A stretch of DNA of 5,679 nucleotides, taken from positions 1 through 5,679 of the forward strand of contig JAOUPE010000113.1 of the NCBI GenBank assembly GCA_029880025.1, read 5' to 3'. Shown here piece by piece: positions 1-5,168 of the stretch. The position numbers and the translations under genes are program-made. A model generated the notes under the pieces. It saw only the letters and a list, made by a program, of their open reading frames with translations. It made no database searches and had not been told where the DNA came from. The stretch is from Caldifarciminota bacterium. Lineage in GTDB: Bacteria; Hydrothermota; Tepidihabitantia; Tepidihabitantales; JAOUPE01. The number at the start of each line of letters is the position of its first letter. Positions within the stretch are counted from its first letter, which is position 1.

Positions 1-849
1 AAGAATAAGATAAGATTGTTTCATCAATTGAACAAAAGGCAGATAATCTAATGGTTTTAACAAATGTATTCGATGGATATTGCCTAATAATTTTTTTGCC
101 GGTATTCGAACATTAGGGTTCGGATGAACTGGATAAACGATTTCGACATCGTCATTTCTTCTCACGATTTCTTTTAAAGCCCGACCTATCCGATTGAAAG
201 GTTCGCCAAAATTCTCACGCCGATGTAAAGTAATTAAAATAATTTTTTGACCCGACTTTATTGATTTTAAAAGGGACAGTGAACATTTTGGATTCATCCT
301 CAATGCGGTCAACAAAGCATCAATCACTGTATTACCAGTGACTAAGATATTTCTCTCTGATATCCCTTCCCGTAAAAGATTTTTCTTTGCATTTTGGGTC
401 GGGGAAAAATGAAAGTCAGCCAAAGAACCGAGCAGCCTTCGATTCATCTCTTCAGGAAATGGAGCAAATTTATCTTCTGTACGCAGACCAGCCTCAACAT
501 GTCCAACCTTGATTTTCTTGTAATAGGCGGATAGGGCTGACACAAAAGCGGTTGTCGTATCGCCTTGAACAAATACAAAATCCGGTTTTCTCTTTTCGAA
601 AAGTGTTTCCAAATCCCTTAGTACTCTGATATTAACATCAAACAGGGTCTGGTTCGGTTGCATTATGTTTAAATCAAAATCCGGTTTGATTTTAAATGTA
701 TCTAGAACCTGGTCCAGCATATGCCGGTGCTGTGCCGTAACGCATATTTCAATTTTGAATAACTGAGGGAATTTTTCTAATTCCTTAATAACCGGTGCTA
801 ATTTTATTGCCTCGGGCCTGGTTCCAAAAAGAAAAAGAATACGCTTCAT
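1..849 (-). CDS. wecB: UDP-N-acetylglucosamine 2-epimerase (non-hydrolysing), C-terminus cut by window edge
   Basis: This cytoplasmic enzyme interconverts UDP-GlcNAc and UDP-ManNAc, supplying ManNAc for surface polysaccharides. I translated the reverse strand by hand: 283 residues are open to the window edge, of the roughly 370 usual for the family. The N-terminus reads MKRILFLFGTRPEAIKLAPV, the family signature. Next come VQGDTTTAF (Asp97), VGHVEAGLRT (Glu119), FPEEMNR (Glu133/134), TGNTVIDALL and LHRRENFG (His209). By alignment from memory these match E. coli WecB Asp95, Glu117, Glu131 and His213, which are needed for catalysis. The visible part ends in PLDYLPFVQLM and a few more residues, just before the expected TDSGG UDP-binding motif, so the truncation is only the window edge. 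A second in-frame ATG lies at 855; neither start has a Shine-Dalgarno sequence, and an in-frame TAG lies a few codons further upstream. The gene follows polA after about 140 nt with no visible terminator. Identification is firm; the exact start is less so. Confidence 0.95.
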   Translation of the reverse strand, partial: MKRILFLFGTRPEAIKLAPVIKELEKFPQLFKIEICVTAQHRHMLDQVLDTFKIKPDFDLNIMQPNQTLFDVNIRVLRDLETLFEKRKPDFVFVQGDTTTAFVSALSAYYKKIKVGHVEAGLRTEDKFAPFPEEMNRRLLGSLADFHFSPTQNAKKNLLREGISERNILVTGNTVIDALLTALRMNPKCSLSLLKSIKSGQKIILITLHRRENFGEPFNRIGRALKEIVRRNDDVEIVYPVHPNPNVRIPAKKLLGNIHRIHLLKPLDYLPFVQLMKQSYLIL

Positions 850-864
850 GTTCATTTGCGCCAA

Positions 865-984
865 CGAATTACTCTAATGACAGCGAATTTAACTAATAAT
901 AATGTATTCGAATTATTCATTGTCATTCTTTCCATTCGATTTCGCAATCATATTCGATTTATTCGCTACCATTCGTCCTATTCG
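865..984. repeat. Cluster of ATTCG/CGAAT pentamers in the polA-wecB gap
   Basis: Nine exact copies of ATTCG or its complement CGAAT are packed into about 120 nt. On the plus strand ATTCG begins at 906, 934, 952, 961, 971 and 980. CGAAT begins at 865, 884 and 909, the last overlapping the 906 copy in the palindrome ATTCGAAT. A near-copy ATTTCG lies at 939-944. Spacing is irregular (9, 10, 9 between the last four), so this is not a strict tandem repeat. It looks like a decayed simple-sequence array or a group of related binding sites. It fills most of the space between polA and wecB and could hold the wecB promoter, but I see no convincing promoter there. Confidence 0.6.
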
Positions 985-993
985 CCATAACTT

Positions 994-3480
994 TTAATGG
1001 GCGGATGCCCAATTTTTACCTATACCAATACTTACTTCCAATGGCACATCAAGTTTCTTGTCTAAAGGATTTTCCATTGTTTCTTTTACCAATTCCCGTG
1101 CTTGTTTAACCTTTTGGTCTTCAATTTCTAAGACGAGCTCATCATGAACCTGAATAATTATCCCGCCTTCGAATCCTTCTTCTTTTAGCTTTTCTGCAAT
1201 CAAAATCATCGCCTTTTTCATAATATCAGCCGCTGACCCTTGAATCGGTGCATTTATCGCTGCTCTTCTGGTTGCTTCGAAAACCACTCGATTTTTTGAG
1301 AATAAGCCAGGCAAAGGACGAATCCTTCCTAAAATTGTTTTAACTAATCCAGTCTCTTTTGCCTCCTCTATAACCTCTTCCCGCCATTGCGCGACCTTAG
1401 AATAACTCGCCATATAATTATCAATGAACGCCCGTGCCTGTTCTTGGGAAATCCTTAGTCCGGCAGCAAGCCCATAATCGCTCAACCCATAAATCAAGCC
1501 ATAATTTACAACCTTAGCAATCCTTCTACCTTCTTCGCCTACTTCTTTTTCCGAGCAATTCAGAATCGCACAAGCGGTTTTAGTATGAATATCTTCACCT
1601 TTCTCAAAAGCCTCTTTGAGTCTTTCATCGCCGGTAATATGGGCAAGGACGCGAAGCTCAATCTGGGAGTAATCGGCACTAATTAAGGAATAACCATCCT
1701 GGGCAATGAAACCCTGTCTGATTCTTTTGCCCAATTCCCCGCGCATCGGAATATTTTGCAGATTCGGTTCAGAAGAAGAGAGCCTGCCGGTTGCGGTTCC
1801 GGTCTGATTGAATGAGGTGTGAATACGATGGGTTTTAGGGTCACAAATCTCAAGCATCGGTTCTAAATAGGTAGAAATTAATTTAGCCAATTCTCGATAA
1901 CGCAAAACCTTTGGCACAATCGGATGAGTATCCACCAGTTCCTGAAGCGTAGAAGAATCGGTCGAGTAGCCGGTTTTGGTTCGCTTTTTAGTCGGCAATT
2001 TTAATTTTTCGAAAAGCACATAAGAAAGTTGTTTCGGTGAATTAATATTAAAATCTACCCCGGAATGTTTATAAATGTCCTTTCCAATAATACGCAGTTC
2101 GTCCTTCAATTCATTATTGAGCTTATTGAAGAATTTGACATCGATTTTTACCCCTCTTTGCTCCATATCACCCAGTATATAGATTAGAGGCATCTCTACA
2201 TCTTCAAATATTGGGTCTAAACCACGCGCGGTCAATTCTGGAGCAAGCTCTTTATAAATCGCATAAGAATAGGAAGCAAATTCGGTTGGTTTTGGTTCCT
2301 TGGTCACAACCCCCAAATGCAAAACAAGTAAATCATTAAACGTATATTGTTTTCGATTCGGGTCTAATAACCATGACCCAATTTTCAAATCGAAAATCGG
2401 CGGGGCTAAATCAATCGAATATTTTTTTAACTGCTGCCGATTTTGTTTAATATCGAAACCAATCTTTAGATATTTCTTATCACCTAAGATTTCTCTTATC
2501 AAATCCTGTTTATCGATTGCCACTCTCTGAACTGTTTTAGCATCGGTTGCTAAAATCAATCCGTCTCTCTCATCAAAATAAAAACCAAATTTGTTTTCCC
2601 TTTCCAAAACCTTTTTATTACTAAATTCGGCAACTGAGATTTTGGGTGAACTTTCCCGAGCTAAGTCTTTTAACAATGAACTGAATTCCATTTTTTTAAA
2701 GATTTCGAGCAAGCTATCCAATTCTGTTTCTTTAACCCTGATTTTCGATTCATCAATCTTAATCTTTAAATCACCTTTTAAAACCGATAGACTCTTTGAT
2801 AAAATTGCCTGGTCTTTATGCGGTTTTACTCGCTCATCTTTTTCAATCGCTTGTTCCAATGAACCATGTTTTAGAATTATTTCCTGAGCTCGTTTATCAC
2901 CAACGCCCGGAACACCCGGAATATTATCAATCGTATCACCAGCTAAAGCCAAGATATCAGCCACCTTTTCCGGTCCAACCCCAAACCGTTCTTTTACTTT
3001 CTCCGCATCATAAATCATCTCTTTCCAGGGGTCATAAACCTTTATTTTCTCTGAAACCATTTGCATCAAATCCTTATCCGAGGTTACCAGGTAAACCTTA
3101 AAACCTTTTTTGCTCAAAAGATTGGCTAAACTGGCTAATACGTCATCGGCTTCATAACCCTCGATTTCATAGCTCTTCAAGCCGTAAGCCTTGACAATCT
3201 CTTTAATTATCGGTATCTGTGGTTTTAATTCATCCGGTGTTTGAGGTCGCGTGATTTTGTATTCTTTGAACTCTTTGTGGCGAAAAGTTTCACCGCCCGT
3301 ATCATAGACGACTGCCGAATATTCAGGATTATATTTCTCAAATAGTTTTTTCAGGGTGTTGATAAATCCGAATACGGCTGAAGTGTTTTCCCCTTTCGAA
3401 TTTCTTAACGGATTACGGATAAAGGCATAAAATGAACGGTAGATTAAAGAATGACCGTCAATTAAGAAGACCTCTTTCAT
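994..3480 (-). CDS. polA: DNA polymerase I, with inactive proofreading domain
   Basis: PolA fills gaps and removes RNA primers in replication and repair. The product is 828 residues; E. coli Pol I has 928. Residues 1-275 are the 5'-3' nuclease: LIDGHSLIYR, YEADDV (110-114), TSDKDL (133-138), and GDTIDNIPGVPGVG (181-194) with its helix-hairpin-helix. Residues about 283-425 occupy the 3'-5' exonuclease position but lack the catalytic acids: there is no DxE, and the E. coli Asp424 site appears to be Asn347. Residues about 430-828 are the polymerase: TGRLSS (564-569), motif A DYSQIELR with Asp603 and steric-gate Glu608, O-helix RRIAKVVNYGLIYG (652-665), RRAAINAPIQG (738-748), and motif C QVHDE with Asp780-Glu781. 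Residue 660 is Tyr where E. coli has Phe762. The ATG at 3480 gives a normal family N-terminus but has no clear Shine-Dalgarno. It lies 74 nt behind the rmlA-like gene, probably in the same transcript. Confidence 0.98.
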   Translation of the reverse strand: MKEVFLIDGHSLIYRSFYAFIRNPLRNSKGENTSAVFGFINTLKKLFEKYNPEYSAVVYDTGGETFRHKEFKEYKITRPQTPDELKPQIPIIKEIVKAYGLKSYEIEGYEADDVLASLANLLSKKGFKVYLVTSDKDLMQMVSEKIKVYDPWKEMIYDAEKVKERFGVGPEKVADILALAGDTIDNIPGVPGVGDKRAQEIILKHGSLEQAIEKDERVKPHKDQAILSKSLSVLKGDLKIKIDESKIRVKETELDSLLEIFKKMEFSSLLKDLARESSPKISVAEFSNKKVLERENKFGFYFDERDGLILATDAKTVQRVAIDKQDLIREILGDKKYLKIGFDIKQNRQQLKKYSIDLAPPIFDLKIGSWLLDPNRKQYTFNDLLVLHLGVVTKEPKPTEFASYSYAIYKELAPELTARGLDPIFEDVEMPLIYILGDMEQRGVKIDVKFFNKLNNELKDELRIIGKDIYKHSGVDFNINSPKQLSYVLFEKLKLPTKKRTKTGYSTDSSTLQELVDTHPIVPKVLRYRELAKLISTYLEPMLEICDPKTHRIHTSFNQTGTATGRLSSSEPNLQNIPMRGELGKRIRQGFIAQDGYSLISADYSQIELRVLAHITGDERLKEAFEKGEDIHTKTACAILNCSEKEVGEEGRRIAKVVNYGLIYGLSDYGLAAGLRISQEQARAFIDNYMASYSKVAQWREEVIEEAKETGLVKTILGRIRPLPGLFSKNRVVFEATRRAAINAPIQGSAADIMKKAMILIAEKLKEEGFEGGIIIQVHDELVLEIEDQKVKQARELVKETMENPLDKKLDVPLEVSIGIGKNWASAH

Positions 3481-3554
3481 GTTTCAAAAATTCAGTCTTC
3501 TCGAAATTAAATCGAATCCAAAGCCAAACCAAAATCGGGAACTGCTAATGGTGA

Positions 3555-4292
3555 TTATAAATCCTTATTTTTTAGTCTCGATTCATGAACCAAGGTATTG
3601 GCTCGGGAATATGCCTCAAACGAAGTGCCGGCATCTGCCCACCAACCGGGTAAGATATCATAGGTCAAACTGCCATTTCTAATATAGGCATTATTCACAT
3701 CGGTTATCTCAAGTTCTCCCCGATTTGAAGGTTTCAGTGTTTTAATGATAGAAAATACTTTTTCGTCATACATATATACACCGGTTACTGCGTAATTAGA
3801 TTTTGGGTTTTTAGGTTTTTCCGCGATTGAGATAATTTTCCCATCAACGATTTCGGCGACCCCGAATCGTTCTGGATAAGGCACCTCTTTTAATAAAACC
3901 TTTGCGCCATCTTTTTGTTTCTTATATGACGCAACATATGATTTGATATCATCTTCAAATATATTATCGCCCAAAATCACAGCGATTCTTTCACCTTCAG
4001 CGAAATCTTTAGCCAGACCGAGTGCTTCGGCAATACCGCCTTCACCCTCTTGATAAGTGTAATGAAGTCGCTTTAAACCAAAATCTTTGCCGTTACCTAA
4101 AAGGCGCAGAAAATCACCGGCATTATTTCCACCCGTGACAACCATGATATCTTTTATTTCAGCTTGTACCAGTTTTTTTATCGGGTAAAAAATCATTGGC
4201 TGGTCATAGACTGGAAGCAGATGTTTATTTGTAACCTTGGTTAAAGGCAATAACCTTGTGCCTAAACCGCCTGCTAAAATAACACCTTTCAT
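3555..4292 (-). CDS. Short-form RmlA-like nucleotidyltransferase (probable glucose-1-phosphate thymidylyltransferase)
   Basis: The likely reaction is dTTP + glucose-1-phosphate to dTDP-glucose + PPi, the first step of dTDP-rhamnose and related sugar synthesis in the cytoplasm. The 245 residues begin MKGVILAGGLGTRLLPLTK, the nucleotide-binding signature (Gly8-Arg13). NKHLLPVYDQPMI follows with Lys23, then LGDNIF with Asp109 (metal ligand), AEKP (157-160), NYAVTGVY (166-173), RGELEITD (191-198) and WADAGT with Asp220 (second metal ligand). These match RmlA closely. The protein lacks the C-terminal helical extension of the long E. coli form (about 290 residues) and has the size of the short Bacillus type (SpsI). 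The sugar and nucleotide cannot be proved from sequence; UTP or another sugar phosphate is possible. The ATG at 4292 has no Shine-Dalgarno, and a near-consensus promoter lies directly against it, suggesting leaderless translation. polA follows after 74 nt. Confidence 0.9.
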   Translation of the reverse strand: MKGVILAGGLGTRLLPLTKVTNKHLLPVYDQPMIFYPIKKLVQAEIKDIMVVTGGNNAGDFLRLLGNGKDFGLKRLHYTYQEGEGGIAEALGLAKDFAEGERIAVILGDNIFEDDIKSYVASYKKQKDGAKVLLKEVPYPERFGVAEIVDGKIISIAEKPKNPKSNYAVTGVYMYDEKVFSIIKTLKPSNRGELEITDVNNAYIRNGSLTYDILPGWWADAGTSFEAYSRANTLVHESRLKNKDL

Positions 4293-4298
4293 AGGTGG

Positions 4299-4327
4299 AG
4301 TATACCTAACCTATTAATCCTCGTCAA
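4299..4327 (-). promoter_or_regulatory. Sigma70-type promoter placing the start site at the rmlA-like ATG
   Basis: Read on the minus strand, the -35 box TTGACG (4327-4322) is separated by 17 nt from the -10 box TATACT (4304-4299). Each box differs from consensus at one position, and the spacing is optimal. The -10 box ends six bases before the ATG at 4292, so the usual start distance puts +1 at or within a base or two of the A of that ATG. No Shine-Dalgarno lies between. The repeats TAGGT, TAGGT and ACCTA surround the -10 box and could be an operator. Confidence 0.75.
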
Positions 4328-4405
4328 GAAGGTTTGAGATTAATACTCTACTTGGGTAAAACTTTAAAATCTCTTTAAATATAACTAAATATTTTACTAA
4401 TAAGA

Positions 4406-4438
4406 AAAAGGGCGGGTAATAAATATACCCGCCCTTTT
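4406..4438 (-). terminator. Intrinsic terminator behind the RRM gene
   Basis: A perfect inverted repeat, GGGCGGGTA at 4410-4418 and TACCCGCCC at 4426-4434, closes a 7-nt loop. Flanking A and T runs (4406-4409 with 4435-4438) extend it to 13 bp. On the minus strand the stem is followed by TTTTTCTT, a good U-tract, and it begins about 20 nt after the RRM stop codon. The plus-strand side also ends in TTTT, so weak termination in the other direction is possible. It separates the RRM gene from the rmlA-like promoter. Confidence 0.92.
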
Positions 4439-4457
4439 ATCTGATTTGCGAAGTATC

Positions 4458-4778
4458 TTACCAACGTCGAGATGGTCCAGAACGCTCTTTTCGACCACCA
4501 CGGTCGCGTTTATCAAAAGAACGTTCTCTTCGTTCTTGCGGTCTTGCCGGGTTAACGATAATTGTGCGGCCCTCAAATTGAGAACCGTTTAATTCGGCAA
4601 TTGCTTTTTGCGCTGCTTCTTCGGTTTCCATTTCGACAAAGGCAAAACCTCGTGAGCGATTCGTGTATTTATCGGTAACGATATTCACCGAATTCACTTT
4701 GCCATACTTTGCGAACATTTCGCTAAGTTGCGTTTCGGTTGCTGAGAAGGGCAAGCTTCCCACATAAACCTTACTCAT
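4458..4778 (-). CDS. Small RRM-domain RNA-binding protein with arginine-rich tail
   Basis: This 106-residue cytoplasmic protein is a single RNA recognition motif plus a basic tail, the plan of the small bacterial and cyanobacterial Rbp proteins. RNP2 is VYVGSL at residues 4-9 and RNP1 is RGFAFVEM at 43-50; Tyr5, Phe45 and Phe47 are the aromatic residues expected to stack on RNA bases. The beta-alpha-beta-beta-alpha-beta fold ends near residue 77 (RTIIVNP). Residues 79-106 are rich in Arg, Lys, Gly and Asp/Glu, ending in SRRW, and are probably disordered and add non-specific RNA affinity. The RNA targets are unknown; cold-shock or mRNA-stability roles are known for relatives but not shown here. 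The ATG at 4778 is preceded by a canonical AGGAGG, the clearest ribosome binding site in the window. The gene appears monocistronic, with its own promoter near 5120, a long leader and a terminator just downstream. Confidence 0.95.
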   Translation of the reverse strand: MSKVYVGSLPFSATETQLSEMFAKYGKVNSVNIVTDKYTNRSRGFAFVEMETEEAAQKAIAELNGSQFEGRTIIVNPARPQERRERSFDKRDRGGRKERSGPSRRW

Positions 4779-4785
4779 TGTATAT

Positions 4786-4791
4786 CCTCCT
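4786..4791 (-). promoter_or_regulatory. Shine-Dalgarno of the RRM gene
   Basis: The minus strand reads AGGAGG seven nucleotides before the ATG at 4778, which fixes that start. No other complete start visible in the window has a comparable site. Confidence 0.9.
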
Positions 4792-4792
4792 A

Positions 4793-4809
4793 CATCCGTT
4801 TAACGGATG
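4793..4809 (-). promoter_or_regulatory. Perfect hairpin abutting the RRM Shine-Dalgarno
   Basis: CATCCGTT (4793-4800) and AACGGATG (4802-4809) are exact inverted repeats around one base, or a 7-bp stem with a 3-nt loop in RNA. On the transcript the stem ends one nucleotide before AGGAGG. No U-tract follows in the gene's direction, so it is not a terminator for this transcript. It could control ribosome access, bind the RRM protein itself, or be a DNA operator. The sequence does not decide between these. Confidence 0.6.
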
Positions 4810-5107
4810 CATTTTTCTCCGGGTCATATTAACAACTTTCTATCCCTCGACCCGTTAGAGGTGAAAGAAAGTCTTAAAGGGACAGTCAAGCTAACCATAA
4901 AGAACTCAGCTACCATCACGCAAAAGCTTGAAGCTATGGCAACTTTAACCGTATTCACTTTATTCCTTTGCTGCCAATCGAACATTTTTGTAATGGGAAA
5001 ACTCTATGTCTTTCTTAGCGTTAGCCCATAATGAAGGGCAGCGGAACTACTTACCGAAACTGTCAAATTCTGCAAACTGTACCTCTAAGGTTTAATTTTA
5101 TAATAAT

Positions 5108-5135
5108 ATTTTAACCTTTTTTATCTAAATGTCAA
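5108..5135 (-). promoter_or_regulatory. Sigma70-type promoter of the RRM gene
   Basis: The minus strand shows a consensus -35 box TTGACA (5135-5130), a 16-nt A-rich spacer and the -10 box TAAAAT (5113-5108). The predicted start is near 5101. It lies about 35 nt behind the porB stop codon. The surrounding sequence is very AT-rich, so other -10 choices a few bases away are possible. Confidence 0.7.
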
Positions 5136-5168
5136 TACAAAATTTTAATCAGGCGTAGCAATATATCG

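Larger units (their letters stand above)
4779..5101 (-). promoter_or_regulatory. Long untranslated leader of the RRM gene
   Basis: This is the largest stretch without a convincing gene. From the promoter at 5135-5108, transcription should begin near 5101 and run about 320 nt to the RRM ATG with no intrinsic terminator on the way. Visible inverted repeats include GCCC/GGGC (5024-5027 with 5036-5039), CGGGTC/GACCCG (4820-4825 with 4849-4854) and the hairpin beside the Shine-Dalgarno. A longer-range match, GACAGT (5059-5064) with ACTGTC (4881-4886), is also possible. I do not recognise a known riboswitch or small RNA. A cis-regulatory leader, perhaps autoregulatory or temperature-responsive, is inference from its length and position. 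Confidence 0.5.

Noticed and set aside
2300..3101. Plus-strand open frames of 76 to 101 codons within polA
   Set aside because: They lie antisense inside a gene with all its family motifs, show no domain of their own and have no ribosome binding sites.
3554..3559. Perfect TATAAT on the minus strand overlapping the rmlA-like stop codon, a possible polA promoter
   Set aside because: No -35-like hexamer at 16-18 nt upstream and no extended -10 TG; a chance match in AT-rich sequence is as likely.
3479..3682. A 67-codon plus-strand frame across the rmlA-polA gap
   Set aside because: It is mostly antisense to the rmlA-like gene and has no recognisable features.
271..4886. The short string AAGGGACAGT occurring both in wecB (271-280) and in the RRM leader (near 4877-4886)
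   Set aside because: In wecB it encodes normal protein sequence, there are only two copies, and no flanking similarity or inverted partner suggests a mobile element.
4879..4950. Resemblance to a c-di-GMP-I (GEMM) riboswitch on the plus strand (GCTAACC-like, ACGCAAA at 4918, GCTATGGCA at 4933)
   Set aside because: The conserved GCAAACC is imperfect, the G pair before ACGCAAA needed to close the first hairpin is missing, the spacing is too short, and no plus-strand gene follows. A covariance search would settle it.
4998..5020. Minus-strand stretch near 4961-5020 reading somewhat like a ribosomal protein S18 fragment (DIEFSHYKNVRL)
   Set aside because: Only a dozen residues are similar, the frame is closed by stops on both sides, and the conserved downstream S18 motif is absent from all frames read.
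4807..5031. A 74-codon open frame on the plus strand opposite the RRM leader
   Set aside because: No ribosome binding site, no recognisable domain, its ATG lies in the hairpin beside the RRM Shine-Dalgarno, and it runs antisense to the predicted leader.
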